Part shown: piece after piece, positions 1-10,064 of the stretch
Layout of the letters: every line of letters starts with the position of its first letter
Position numbering within the stretch: position 1 is the stretch's first letter
Assembly: GCA_016795385.1 (NCBI GenBank)
Contig: JAEUHI010000011.1
Coordinates: 62,001 to 126,000 of the forward strand
Length of the DNA stretch: 64,000 nt
Source: Verrucomicrobiales bacterium
Lineage (GTDB): Bacteria > Verrucomicrobiota > Verrucomicrobiia > Verrucomicrobiales > DEV007
Direction of reading: 5' to 3'
Notes under the pieces: generated by a model
The model's input: the letters and a program-made list of their open reading frames with translations, nothing else
Told to the model about the DNA's origin: nothing
Databases searched by the model: none
Made by a program: the position numbers and the translations under genes

Positions 1-722
1 GCAGCGCGACGAACGACGGAGGCACCGGCATGGCCGAAGCCCTCGGGTTCCGCTTTGAAGACGATGCCGGAACACTTCTCGCCGATCTGCCGGTGCATCT
101 CGGGCGTGCCGCGAGACTCCTCCATCCTGACAAAACCACCTTTCCGAAAGTGACCGTGGCCTGTGATGTCACCAATCCTCTCCTCGGACCCGACGGTTGC
201 ACCCGCGTTTATGGCCCGCAGAAAGGAATCCGGCCGGAGGATTTCGAAGCCCACGAGTCGCGTCTCGCCCACCTCGTCACCCTGACAGGACCCCATGGGG
301 AAAACGCCGCCTTGCTCCCGGGCTCCGGCGCGGCGGGCGGCCTGGGCTTCGGCGCCCGGGTGTTTCTGGATGCGGCACTCGTCCCCGGCTTCGATCTCGT
401 CTCCTCGCGGATCGGGCTCGCCGATGCGGTCGCGGCCGCGGACTTGGTCATCACCGGCGAGGGGCGTCTCGATTCGCAGAGCCTTCAGGGAAAAGGTCCC
501 CACGGTGTCGTCCGGCTGGCGCGATCGCTCGGCAAAAAGACCGCCGCGTTTTGCGGATCACTCGAGAACCGCGCTCTGGAGGAGGAATTCGGCCCCATCC
601 TCGAGATCCGCAATGACTCGCTGGACCTCGCCACGAATCTCGCCCGAGGACGTGAACATCTGTGGGAAGCGGCGCGGCACTTTGGCCAGACCCTCTCGAG
701 CCACTCATCCGACCCTGTTTGA
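1..722 (+). CDS. Glycerate kinase, C-terminal part (5' end outside window)
   Basis: Phosphorylates D-glycerate with ATP in the cytoplasm. The reading frame is open from base 3 and the true start lies upstream, so about 239 C-terminal residues are visible. The first visible residues read SATNDGGTGMAEALG, a conserved stretch of the type I (GarK/GlxK) glycerate kinase family; further on RVYGPQKG, a glycine-rich PGSGAAGGLGFG and TGEGRLDSQSLQGK follow in the family order. It stops at 720-722, four bases before the ATG of the methyltransferase, so the two may be cotranscribed. The family call is firm; which hydroxyl of glycerate is phosphorylated cannot be read from the sequence. Confidence 0.9.
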   Translation, partial: SATNDGGTGMAEALGFRFEDDAGTLLADLPVHLGRAARLLHPDKTTFPKVTVACDVTNPLLGPDGCTRVYGPQKGIRPEDFEAHESRLAHLVTLTGPHGENAALLPGSGAAGGLGFGARVFLDAALVPGFDLVSSRIGLADAVAAADLVITGEGRLDSQSLQGKGPHGVVRLARSLGKKTAAFCGSLENRALEEEFGPILEIRNDSLDLATNLARGREHLWEAARHFGQTLSSHSSDPV

Positions 723-726
723 TCCC

Positions 727-1629
727 ATGTCCGGCTCAGATCACCTTCCCGGTTTTGAAGACGGGCCCGATCACCCGGGCACGAAACGCCGCGCCCCGGC
801 GGCTCCGAAAGTGACAGGATCGTTCACGACCCGATTCGAGCTCCGCCATGGAGACTGTGTCGAGGGCATGAAATCCCTGCCGGATGAGTCGATCGACCTC
901 GTCGTCACCTCCCCACCTTACAATCTCGGGATCGGCTACGAACAATACCGCGACCGTCTCTCGCCCGAGGACTACCTCGCGTGGTCGCTCGAATGGGCGG
1001 GCGAGGTGCGCCGTCTCCTGAAACCGGGCGGCTCGTTTTTCCTGAATGTCGGAGCGGCGCCCGCGAATCCGTGGATGCCGCACGAGCTCGCATTGGCCCT
1101 GCGTCCCCTTTTCATCCTCCAGAACACGATCCATTGGATCAAATCCATCACGGTCGAGCCGCGTCAGGGCGATCCCGTGTCGGTGGGTCACTTCAAGCCG
1201 ATCAATTCGAAGCGCTACCTCACGGACTGCCACGAATACCTCTTTCATTTTACGAAATCGGGAAACGTCCCGCTCGATCGTCTCGCCGTGGGCGTTCCCT
1301 ACGCCGACAAGAGCAACATCGCCCGATGGGGCCACACCGATGGCCGCGACAAACGCTGCCGTGGAAACAATTGGTTCGTCCCCTACGAAACGATCATGAG
1401 CCGGGACAAGGAACGTCCCCATCCCGCGACCTTTCCCGTCGATCTCGCGAAGAAGTGCATCGCCTTGCACGGCGGCGATCCGGCGACGCTCGCGATGCTG
1501 GAGCCCTTTCTCGGGATCGGCAATGCCGCCGTTGCCGCCGGTGAACGCGATGTGGCGAGGTTCATCGGCTTCGAGATCGACGAAACCTACCTCGCCGAGG
1601 CGAGGCGGCGTGTCGGTCTGGAGACGTGA
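727..1629 (+). CDS. Site-specific DNA methyltransferase, beta class (N4-C or N6-A), solitary
   Basis: Transfers a methyl group from S-adenosylmethionine to a base in a specific DNA site. The 300-residue protein has catalytic motif IV as TSPPYNLG near residue 59, a middle variable part that would hold target recognition, HPATFPVDLAKK, and then the SAM-binding motif as EPFLGIGNAA close to the C-terminus. Motif IV before motif I defines the beta class. SPPY is commoner in N4-cytosine enzymes, but base specificity is not decided by this. The ATG at 727 is chosen because the frame upstream lies inside the glycerate kinase. No restriction endonuclease gene is next to it: the neighbours are glycerate kinase and, convergently, a sugar-binding lipoprotein. 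It is therefore an orphan enzyme, perhaps regulatory. Confidence 0.88.
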   Translation: MSGSDHLPGFEDGPDHPGTKRRAPAAPKVTGSFTTRFELRHGDCVEGMKSLPDESIDLVVTSPPYNLGIGYEQYRDRLSPEDYLAWSLEWAGEVRRLLKPGGSFFLNVGAAPANPWMPHELALALRPLFILQNTIHWIKSITVEPRQGDPVSVGHFKPINSKRYLTDCHEYLFHFTKSGNVPLDRLAVGVPYADKSNIARWGHTDGRDKRCRGNNWFVPYETIMSRDKERPHPATFPVDLAKKCIALHGGDPATLAMLEPFLGIGNAAVAAGERDVARFIGFEIDETYLAEARRRVGLET

Positions 1630-2661
1630 TCACTTGCCGGTCTTCGCCTTCAGATCCGCCCAGAAGGCCTCGACATTGTCGGACTTGATCTGTCGGCCGG
1701 GGATTTGGATGAACTGGTCGGCCGGCACCACCGAGGCGTCTCCACCGGCGAGGGCGTGCAGCACTTTCACGGACTGATACCCGTATTCGTAGGGATTCTG
1801 CACGACGGTGCCATGGACCGCCCCGGATTGGATGCCCGCGAGGGTTCCGTCGTCTTCATCGAAGCCGATCACCTTCACCGTCTTGAGCTTGCCGGCCTGC
1901 TCCAGCGCCTGGAGGATCGCGGGCGGATTGTAGGCGAAAAGGCCGATCATCGCATCGAGTTCCGGATGGCGGGAAAGGGCGTCTTCGGCATTCGCTTTGG
2001 CCTTCGCGAGGTCGAATCCATCGGTGAGCGTGCCGAGGATCTTGAATCCATTCCCCTCGATCACTTCGCCGGGAGCGTCGTATCGATTCGCATCCTCGGA
2101 GCGGCCGAGCAGCTCGTCGATCACGCCCTGCCGGCGTTTGCGGGAGTTGTCCTGCTCCATCCGGCCGATCAGGATCATCACCTCGCCACCCTGCGGGAGA
2201 GCTTGCTTCACGAGCTGACCGCAGAGCCGGCCGGCGGTGTAGTTGTCCATCCCGATGTAGGCGAGGCGGTTCGACTCCGGCGCGTCGGAGTCGTGGGTCA
2301 CGAGTTTCGTCGCGGCCGCGACCTGGTTCAGCATCTCGGTCTGGTTCGCCGGATCGATCGGACTCACCGCGACCCCGGCGTAGCCACGGGTCACCGCATC
2401 TTCCATCATCTGTTTTTGATCCGTGAGCGAGCCCGGCATGAAGACGCCGACCTCCACGCCGAGATCCTGTCCCGCCTTTTTCGCACCGGCTTCCGCGATC
2501 GTCCAGAATTCCGCGACGCCGTTCGTGATGAAGGCATACCGGGCCTTGGCCCCGCCGTCCGCAGACCCGCCGCCACCGGAATCACCGCAGCCGGTGAGAG
2601 TGAGGGAAAGGGCCGCGAGAGAAGAATACAGCGAAAACGCTCGGAGGATACGGGGAGTCAT
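1630..2661 (-). CDS. Sugar ABC transporter substrate-binding lipoprotein (ribose-type)
   Basis: A 343-residue periplasmic binding protein of the Peripla_BP_4 (ribose/xylose/LacI-like) type. The N-terminus has a signal peptide ending in a lipobox, LTLTGC, so it should be a lipoprotein. The mature part opens with RYAFITNGVAEFW, typical of the first strand and loop of this fold, followed by VAVSPIDPANQ, THDSDAPESN and the hinge stretch YIGMDNYTAGR, all typical of sugar binders. No permease or ATPase gene is nearby, so the transporter partners must be elsewhere. It converges on the methyltransferase with no gap between the two stop codons. The ligand is not predictable from the sequence. Confidence 0.88.
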   Translation of the reverse strand: MTPRILRAFSLYSSLAALSLTLTGCGDSGGGGSADGGAKARYAFITNGVAEFWTIAEAGAKKAGQDLGVEVGVFMPGSLTDQKQMMEDAVTRGYAGVAVSPIDPANQTEMLNQVAAATKLVTHDSDAPESNRLAYIGMDNYTAGRLCGQLVKQALPQGGEVMILIGRMEQDNSRKRRQGVIDELLGRSEDANRYDAPGEVIEGNGFKILGTLTDGFDLAKAKANAEDALSRHPELDAMIGLFAYNPPAILQALEQAGKLKTVKVIGFDEDDGTLAGIQSGAVHGTVVQNPYEYGYQSVKVLHALAGGDASVVPADQFIQIPGRQIKSDNVEAFWADLKAKTGK

Positions 2662-2739
2662 GCGCGGAGATTAGCGCGACACTCCATAGGTGGAAAGACT
2701 TTTCCACAGGGAGAAAAACGGCGCGGTCGCGCCGTCCCG

Positions 2740-3024
2740 TCAATCGACGAGGGTGTCGATCTTCTTCGCCACCTCGAGGTCGGACTCGGTGAGACCGCCC
2801 GCATCGTGGGTGGTGAGACGCACCGTGATCGTGCACCAGCGGATGTCGATGTCGGGATGATGGCCCGCTTCTTCGGCGATCTCGGCCACCGCATTGACGA
2901 AGTCGATGCCCTCCATGAAATCATCAAACTCCATCACACGGACGATGGTGTTGTTTTCGAGATCCCATTCGGGGAGCTTTTTCAAGAGCCCTTCGAGCTC
3001 GTCTGGGTCGATCAGTTCTGACAT
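2740..3024 (-). CDS. phhB: Pterin-4a-carbinolamine dehydratase
   Basis: Dehydrates 4a-hydroxytetrahydropterin, the by-product of aromatic amino acid hydroxylases, in the cytoplasm. The 94-residue length is the usual size. The hallmark histidine stretch AGHHPDIDIRW is at about residues 53-63, and VRLTTHDAGGLTESD matches the conserved C-terminal helix region. No phenylalanine hydroxylase gene is in the window, so the role may be pterin recycling more generally. It is divergent from cysK; the 276-bp gap holds a 9-bp inverted repeat (3047-3055 and 3081-3089) and no other gene. Confidence 0.9.
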   Translation of the reverse strand: MSELIDPDELEGLLKKLPEWDLENNTIVRVMEFDDFMEGIDFVNAVAEIAEEAGHHPDIDIRWCTITVRLTTHDAGGLTESDLEVAKKIDTLVD

Positions 3025-3300
3025 GGCCGGTAGGAGTGAGATGGCTTTCTAGCGAATTACGACTCAGCCGCAACCGTTAATCGCTAGAAGAGCAAAGAAA
3101 TTCCGCAAGTGCCAATCTGGTTTTTTTCCGAGGGACCGAAATCCACGACTTTTGCGCGTTCGCGGCGTTCGGCGCTGGACACGGCGGGACAAAATCGGAT
3201 TGCAGGATCGCCCGTTTCGTTGAATCCTCCCCGGACGCGCACCCCACGAGGCGGACGCCACGATTGCAAATCCCCATCTTTCACCCCCCTTCACCACCCC

Positions 3301-4290
3301 ATGGCACACGGAAAAATCTACAGCAATATCGTCGAAACCGTCGGCAACACGCCCCTCGTCAAATTGAACCGCGTCACCGAAGGCCTCGAGGCAACCGTCG
3401 CGCTGAAGTGCGAATTCTTCAATCCCCTCGGATCGGTCAAGGACCGCATCGGCATGGCCATGATCGAGGCCGCCGAGGCCGCCGGCGAGATCACGAAGGA
3501 TACCATCATCGTCGAGCCCACCAGCGGCAATACCGGCATCGCCCTGGCCTTTGTCTGCGCTGCCAAGGGCTACAAACTGATCCTCACAATGCCCGAGACG
3601 ATGAGCCTTGAGCGCCGCACCCTCCTCGCCCTGCTCGGTGCCGAGCTCGTCCTCACCGAAGGCGCCAAAGGCATGAAGGGAGCCATCGCCAAGGCCGAGG
3701 AGATCGCCGCCGCGACCCCGAATTCCTTCATTCCCCAGCAGTTCAACAACCCCGCCAACCCCGCGATCCATATCAAGACCACCGCCGAGGAAATCTGGGC
3801 CGACACCGATGGCAAGGTCGACATCGTCGTCGCCGCCGTCGGCACCGGAGGCACCGCGACCGGTTGCGTCGAGGGATTGAAGAAAAAGAATCCCAACATC
3901 CAGGTGATCGTGGCCGAGCCGGCTGATTCCCCCGTCATCACCCAGACCCTGGCCGGTGAAGCACCGACCCCCGGCCCCCACAAAATCCAGGGCACCGGGG
4001 CCGGTTTCGTGCCGAAAAACCTCCGCCTCAAGAGCGAATCCGGCGAAGACCAGATCGTGGAGTGCGTGAAGGTCTCGAACGACGACGCTTTCACCATGGC
4101 CCGTCGCCTCGCGAAAGAAGAAGGCATCCTCGGCGGCATCAGCACCGGAGCCAACGTCGTCGCCGCCATCGAGGTGGCCAAGCGACCCGAGAACAAAGGC
4201 AAGCTCATCGTCACGATCGGCTGCTCCACCGGCGAGCGTTACCTCTCCACCGCCCTCGCCGACGAGGCCCGGGCCGCCGTGGGTGGCTGA
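3301..4290 (+). CDS. cysK: Cysteine synthase A (O-acetylserine sulfhydrylase)
   Basis: PLP enzyme that makes L-cysteine from O-acetylserine and sulfide. The 329-residue protein starts [20 protein letters not shown]. The PLP lysine is in [11 protein letters not shown] near residue 47, the substrate loop is [10 protein letters not shown] near residue 79, the phosphate-binding glycine loop is VGTGGTATG, and GISTGAN lies near the C-terminus. I use the ATG at 3301 because family members begin a few residues before the VGNTPL motif; the upstream in-frame extension lacks similarity. No dedicated serine acetyltransferase is adjacent. Confidence 0.95.
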   Translation: MAHGKIYSNIVETVGNTPLVKLNRVTEGLEATVALKCEFFNPLGSVKDRIGMAMIEAAEAAGEITKDTIIVEPTSGNTGIALAFVCAAKGYKLILTMPETMSLERRTLLALLGAELVLTEGAKGMKGAIAKAEEIAAATPNSFIPQQFNNPANPAIHIKTTAEEIWADTDGKVDIVVAAVGTGGTATGCVEGLKKKNPNIQVIVAEPADSPVITQTLAGEAPTPGPHKIQGTGAGFVPKNLRLKSESGEDQIVECVKVSNDDAFTMARRLAKEEGILGGISTGANVVAAIEVAKRPENKGKLIVTIGCSTGERYLSTALADEARAAVGG

Positions 4291-4407
4291 TCCGCCTCTC
4301 CGCGCGCGGCCGCAAGTTGGCGGCTGACAAACGCGGAATATCGCTTAGAATTGCCGCCCCTTCCCGCCCAAGCGGACCGACCCTCTCTTTTTCATCCCTC
4401 CCAGATC

Positions 4408-5451
<1,044 letters not shown>

Positions 5452-5532
5452 TTCGCTCGGACATAAGGTGACGACACCGGCTTTCGCCGCGTTTCCACTT
5501 TTCAACGCGATCTCCGGGGCTAGCTTTCAGGC

Positions 5533-6684
5533 ATGCCCCGTATCCTTGCCGACGTTCTTCTCGTCTCTCCAAACGATTACATCCGTCCTGTCTCGATCGA
5601 GCTTGGCGATGATGGAAACATCGCCCGCATCCATGAAGGACATCAGCCCCCGGACGGCGTCCCGGTGATCTTCGACGGCGGCGGCGAGGTTTATGCCACG
5701 GCCGGCTTCATCGACATTCACACCCACGGAGCGAGGGGCTTCGATCTCTCCTACGCCACCCTCGAAGCGGTCGAGGCGCACGCCGAAGCCAAGCTGGCCG
5801 AAGGCGTCACGACCTTCCTGCCCACCACTTGGACCGCCTCGGCGGATCACAAAATCCGTATGGCCCGGGCCGTGGCGGAATATCGAAAAAATCCGCGTTT
5901 CGCCCGCGCTCCGTTTCTCCACGTCGAGGGGCCCTACATCAATCCTTCCCAGGCCGGGGCGCAGGATCCCCGATACATGCGGCGTCCGGATGTCGAGGAG
6001 ATCCGCCGGCTCCACGAAGTCTGCCCGGTCGGCCTCATCAGTCTCGCAATCGAACTCGACGGTGCCCTCCCCTTCCTCGCCGAGATGCGGAAAATGGGCA
6101 TCGTCACCTCGGCCGCCCACAGCGCCGCCAGCTACGCCGATTTCCAGGCCGCACGCGAGATGGGGCTCGCCCACCTGACGCATTATTGCAATCAGATGTC
6201 GGCTCTCCACCATCGCAATGTCGGTCTCGTCGGAGCCGCCCTCCTCGACGACGGCGTCATGATCGAAGTGATCTGCGATGGCATCCACCTCTGCCCGGAC
6301 ATGATCCGCCTGATCTTCAAACACCGCAGCTGCGACCGGCTCATGCTCATCACCGACTCCATCGCCGCCGCGCACCTCGGTGACGGCCGCTACCCCCTGC
6401 ACGATGGCGAGATCATCGTGAAGGATGGCGCCGCCCGCATCGCCGCCGGCAATCTCGCGGGCTCCATCGTCACCTTCGATGAAGCGCTCCGCCTTGTTTC
6501 CAAGGTCACCTCCCTGCCCTTGAACGAACTTTCAAAAACCTGTGCCGCGAATCAGGCCCGCTCGCTGCGATTGAAAGATCGCGGCCGCATTCAACAGGGT
6601 CTGCTCGCCGACGTGACCCTCTTGACTCCCGGCCTTGAGGTCGTCGCGACCTACGTCGGAGGAGAACAGCGTTTCTCCGCCTGA
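5533..6684 (+). CDS. nagA: N-acetylglucosamine-6-phosphate deacetylase
   Basis: Removes acetate from GlcNAc-6-P, the entry step of amino-sugar use and cell-wall recycling. The 383-residue protein is an amidohydrolase-fold enzyme: metal-binding HTH at residues 63-65 (FIDIHTHGARGFD), HVEGPYINPSQAGA with the conserved Glu near residue 133, AAHSAASYAD, the THYCNQMSALHHR stretch, and the catalytic Asp in LITDSIAAA. The HxH pair is present, unlike in E. coli NagA, so a binuclear metal site is possible. The start is the ATG at 5533. No nagB or transporter is adjacent. Confidence 0.92.
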   Translation: MPRILADVLLVSPNDYIRPVSIELGDDGNIARIHEGHQPPDGVPVIFDGGGEVYATAGFIDIHTHGARGFDLSYATLEAVEAHAEAKLAEGVTTFLPTTWTASADHKIRMARAVAEYRKNPRFARAPFLHVEGPYINPSQAGAQDPRYMRRPDVEEIRRLHEVCPVGLISLAIELDGALPFLAEMRKMGIVTSAAHSAASYADFQAAREMGLAHLTHYCNQMSALHHRNVGLVGAALLDDGVMIEVICDGIHLCPDMIRLIFKHRSCDRLMLITDSIAAAHLGDGRYPLHDGEIIVKDGAARIAAGNLAGSIVTFDEALRLVSKVTSLPLNELSKTCAANQARSLRLKDRGRIQQGLLADVTLLTPGLEVVATYVGGEQRFSA

Positions 6685-6686
6685 CT

Positions 6687-6926
6687 TCAGCGGCTCATCC
6701 GGAACAGCTCGCGCTCGACCTGCTCGTAGGGCACGCCGAGGTAGGGCTTCGCCACGCCCAAAGCCTCCCATTTTGCCGCCTCCGCCGCGTGTGGATCGGG
6801 CAGGATGTGGCTCAGAATCGCCATCGTCGAAAAGACGAGGACGTAAAACAGGATCCGGCTGCAAACGCGTTCCCGCAGACTCAATCCGAGCGTGCTCACA
6901 CCTCGATTCAAGCAAAGCACAGCCAA
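6687..6926 (-). CDS. Small hypothetical membrane protein
   Basis: A possible 79-residue protein with one hydrophobic helix (ILFYVLVFSTMAILSHILP, about residues 24-42) and a soluble C-terminal part of about 35 residues ending in PYLGVPYEQVERELFRMSR. A second possible start is the GTG near 6899, giving a protein about 9 residues shorter. It ends two bases after nagA on the opposite strand. The hydrophobic helix and acidic/basic tail look like a real short protein, but I recognise no family. Confidence 0.5.
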   Translation of the reverse strand: MAVLCLNRGVSTLGLSLRERVCSRILFYVLVFSTMAILSHILPDPHAAEAAKWEALGVAKPYLGVPYEQVERELFRMSR

Positions 6927-7053
6927 AAGTCCAGTTTTTGATTCTCGATAACGCGAATTTTATTGGAATTGATTTGAATTCTCCAAAATATCAACCTTCT
7001 GGCCGACGCGTCGCGCACCTTGAGCCTGCTCTGGATTTCCGCTATGGTGCTCC

Positions 7054-7965
7054 GTGAATTCTGTCGCCGCCGCCCCCTTTCAAGTGTTGCTCTATTACCG
7101 CTACGTCCGCATTCCCGACGCGGCGGACTATACGGAGCGCCACCGTGCCTTGTGTGAGTCGCTCGGACTGCGCGGTCGCATCCTCATCGGCGAAGAGGGA
7201 ATCAACGGCACCGTCTCGGGTGGGACGTCATCGACCGAGGCCTACATGGCCGCCCTTCGTTCCGACCCGCTCACCGCCGACATCGTTTTCAAAATCGATC
7301 CCGCCGAGGGGCATGTCTTTCCCAAGTTGGCGGTGAAGCTGCGTCCGGAGATCGTCACTCTCGGCCTGCCCGGCGAGGCCGACATCGATCCGAACGAGCT
7401 CACCGGCGAACGCCTTTCCCCGAAGGAGTTCCTTGAGGCGATGCAGGATCCCGAGGCCGTCGTGATCGATGGACGCAATCTCTACGAGGCGGAACTCGGC
7501 CGGTTCAAAGGCGCGATCTGCCCCCCGATCGAGAATTTCCGCGACTTCCCCGGATGGCTCCACGAGCACGCCGATGAGCTTCGCGGGAAAAAACTGCTCA
7601 CCTACTGCACGGGCGGGATCCGGTGTGAAAAGCTCTCGGGTTATCTGCGCAAGGAAGGCTTCGACCAAGTCTATCAACTCGAGGGCGGCATCGTCACCTA
7701 CGGAAAAGATCCCGAGGTGCGCGGGCGCGATTTCGAAGGGCTCTGCTATGTCTTTGACGAGCGCGTTGGGGTGGAGGTGAACCACACCGAGACGCGGCGG
7801 GTGATTTCACACTGCCGCTTTTGTAATGCGGAACAACCGCACTACGGAAACTGCCGCCTGCCCGAGTGCAACGAACAGATTTTCGTCTGCCCTTCCTGCC
7901 GCGAATCGGTCGGGCTCTATTGCGGCCCGGCGTGTCGGGAGAAACACGAACAGGCTCTGGCATGA
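7054..7965 (+). CDS. trhO: tRNA uridine(34) hydroxylase, rhodanese family
   Basis: TrhO (formerly YceA/UPF0176) hydroxylates wobble uridine 34 of certain tRNAs using O2. The 303-residue protein has the N-terminal acylphosphatase-like domain (VLLYYRYVRIPD, ILIGEEGINGTVSG), the central VDGRNLYE region (here VVIDGRNLYEAELGRFKGA) and a rhodanese domain with the catalytic Cys in LLTYCTGGIRCEKLSG near residue 184. The C-terminus has a Cys-rich segment (ISHCRFCNAEQPH, CRLPECNEQIFVCPSC) that could bind zinc, as in many members. The start is a GTG at 7054; the region before it is AT-rich and non-coding. Its stop overlaps the start of the next gene as ATGA. Confidence 0.92.
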   Translation: MNSVAAAPFQVLLYYRYVRIPDAADYTERHRALCESLGLRGRILIGEEGINGTVSGGTSSTEAYMAALRSDPLTADIVFKIDPAEGHVFPKLAVKLRPEIVTLGLPGEADIDPNELTGERLSPKEFLEAMQDPEAVVIDGRNLYEAELGRFKGAICPPIENFRDFPGWLHEHADELRGKKLLTYCTGGIRCEKLSGYLRKEGFDQVYQLEGGIVTYGKDPEVRGRDFEGLCYVFDERVGVEVNHTETRRVISHCRFCNAEQPHYGNCRLPECNEQIFVCPSCRESVGLYCGPACREKHEQALA

Positions 7966-8504
7966 GAGCGCTTCTCATCGCCCTCGTCTTCCTCACCGCT
8001 GCAACCGCGTTGCGGGGCGTGGAGGTGGAAACGGTCACCCTCGCGGGGCGGGTCGTCGATTCGCGGATGATCGTGCATCGCAAGGTGCGCTCCGCTCTTT
8101 TTTATCTCAGGCTGAAGGTCGAGGTCGACCAAGTCGATTCCGGCCACGTCCTGCTCCGCGGCTCCAGAACGATCGAGGTGCGCTGCTGGCAGGAAATCGA
8201 CGGCACCGGCCAATACCGCGAGGGACATCGGTCCATCCCCGCCGATGGCGCCTCCTTCAGCGCCGTGCTTGTGGCGCATCCCGAAGGATTTTTCGAGCCT
8301 GCCGGTGAAGACGCGATGGTCCTGGCCGATGCCGCGACGGCGCGGACCTTTCCGATCCTGACAAAAGCGCCATCGACCACCGGTGTTGTCATCGGGGGGA
8401 TCATCGGTCTGCTCGTGCTCGCCGGGGCCGGTTGGATGCGCTATCGCAATCGCGGGCCGAAGGATCGCAGTTGGAGCGCGGTGGAGCCGGTCGACGGGGA
8501 TTGA
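7962..8504 (+). CDS. Secreted/membrane-anchored hypothetical protein
   Basis: A 180-residue protein beginning with a signal peptide (MRALLIALVFLTAATALRG) and ending with a transmembrane helix (VVIGGIIGLLVLAGAGWM, about residues 145-162) followed by a short basic and acidic cytoplasmic tail. The middle (about 125 residues) is beta-rich, probably an exported domain held on the membrane. It overlaps trhO by 4 bases (ATGA), which suggests translational coupling, although no functional link to tRNA modification is evident. I do not recognise a family. Confidence 0.72.
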   Translation: MRALLIALVFLTAATALRGVEVETVTLAGRVVDSRMIVHRKVRSALFYLRLKVEVDQVDSGHVLLRGSRTIEVRCWQEIDGTGQYREGHRSIPADGASFSAVLVAHPEGFFEPAGEDAMVLADAATARTFPILTKAPSTTGVVIGGIIGLLVLAGAGWMRYRNRGPKDRSWSAVEPVDGD

Positions 8505-8611
8505 CCAGCGACCTCCCTTCGAGTCCCCGGGGCGAGGGTCCGCCGAGGGCGGGGATCGGCGCCATCCCAAACTTGTTTCCCGCCATTTCCCCGCTAGATT
8601 GCCCCCTTCCG

Positions 8612-10051
8612 ATGCCGAAAGTGTATCTCAGAACCTTTGGTTGCCAGATGAACGAGCGCGACTCCGAGCAGGTCGCGCAGATGTTCGTCGAGCGCGGATT
8701 CACGGTCACGGCGCAGCCGGACGAGGCCGATGTGGTGCTTTTGAATTCCTGCTCGGTGCGCGACCAGGCCGAGCAGAAGGCCCTCGGCAACATGCGCCAG
8801 CTCGGCAAACACCGGAAGACCAAACCGAATCTCGTCTTCGGCATGATGGGCTGCATGGCCCAGAGCCGGGGCGAACAGCTCCTGGAAGAAGTGCCCCACC
8901 TCGATCTTGTCGTCGGCACGCAGAAATACCATCGCGTCGTCGATCACTGCGTGGAACTGATGCGCGCGAAGGAAGAGGCGCAGATGGACGACCTACGCGC
9001 CCCCATCGTCGATATCGAGGAGGAGAAGGATTCCCAGAACACGATCCGCGATCACATCGTCAAGGAGCACGGGGTGAGCGAATTCGTCAGCATCATGCAG
9101 GGCTGCAACATGAAGTGTACCTTCTGCATCGTGCCCTACACCCGCGGACCGGAGCGCGGACGCCCCATCGCCGACATCGTCGAGGAATGCCGCCGTCTCG
9201 TCGATCGCGGGGTGCGCGAAGTGACCTTGCTGGGACAGATCGTGAATCTCTACGGCCGCCACGAGTTTCCCAAGGTCGATGGCAAAAGCCCTTTCGTGCA
9301 ACTGCTCGAGGCGGTGCACGAGATCGAGGGGCTCCACCGCATCCGCTTCACCTCCCCCCACCCCATCGGCTACAAGGAGGATGTGATCGAGGCCTTCACC
9401 TACCTGCCGAAGCTCGTCGACCACGTCCATTTCCCGATGCAGTCGGGGTCGGACCGCATCCTCCGGGCGATGCACCGCCCTTACAAAGCCGCCAAATTCC
9501 TCGAGATCTGCGCGCGGATGAAGGAGGCGCGGCCCGGCATCGCCATTTCCACGGACATCATTGTCGGCTTTCCCGGCGAGACGGAGGAGGATTATCTGGA
9601 AACAAAGAAGGCGGTCGAGACCGTGCAATTCGACCAAGCTTTCGTCTTCCGCTATTCGCCCCGCAAGGACACCCCGGCCGCGAATCTGCCCGACCAGCTG
9701 CCCGAGCGGGTCAAGGAAGAGCGGAATCAGGATCTCCTCGCTTTGGTCGACTCGATCGTCGAGCGCAAGCACCACGAGCAGGTCGGCACCGTGCAGGAAG
9801 TGCTCTGCGAGGGACCAAGCCGCTACAACGCCGCTCGCCTCACTGGCCGCACCCGGACGAACCGCATCGTCATTTTCGACGGCGACCCACAGCGCATGGC
9901 CGGCCAGCTCTTCAACGTCCGCATCCAGGAGAGCACGGGCTACACGCTCTACGGCGATCCCGTGATGAACGAGGATGGCACCGTCAACGCGGGGGCGCCT
10001 TCGCCGGGGGCGCCTTCGGCCTTGCAAATGGCCGATTCGGTCCGAATCTGA
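8612..10051 (+). CDS. miaB: tRNA-2-methylthio-N6-isopentenyladenosine synthase
   Basis: Radical-SAM methylthiotransferase that adds the 2-methylthio group to i6A37 of tRNAs reading UNN codons. The 479-residue protein has the N-terminal UPF0004 domain with three conserved Cys (TFGCQMNERDSEQ, NSCSVRDQAEQKA, MMGCMAQ), the radical-SAM cluster CNMKCTFCIVPYTRG near residue 164, and a C-terminal TRAM domain (SRYNAARLTGRTRTNRIVIF). QMNERDSE and the VRDQAEQK stretch fit MiaB rather than RimO or MtaB. The start at 8612 gives MPKVYLRTFGC, the usual N-terminus; longer in-frame readings are probably not translated. Confidence 0.95.
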   Translation: MPKVYLRTFGCQMNERDSEQVAQMFVERGFTVTAQPDEADVVLLNSCSVRDQAEQKALGNMRQLGKHRKTKPNLVFGMMGCMAQSRGEQLLEEVPHLDLVVGTQKYHRVVDHCVELMRAKEEAQMDDLRAPIVDIEEEKDSQNTIRDHIVKEHGVSEFVSIMQGCNMKCTFCIVPYTRGPERGRPIADIVEECRRLVDRGVREVTLLGQIVNLYGRHEFPKVDGKSPFVQLLEAVHEIEGLHRIRFTSPHPIGYKEDVIEAFTYLPKLVDHVHFPMQSGSDRILRAMHRPYKAAKFLEICARMKEARPGIAISTDIIVGFPGETEEDYLETKKAVETVQFDQAFVFRYSPRKDTPAANLPDQLPERVKEERNQDLLALVDSIVERKHHEQVGTVQEVLCEGPSRYNAARLTGRTRTNRIVIFDGDPQRMAGQLFNVRIQESTGYTLYGDPVMNEDGTVNAGAPSPGAPSALQMADSVRI

Positions 10052-10064
10052 GCGTCTTTTCCTC

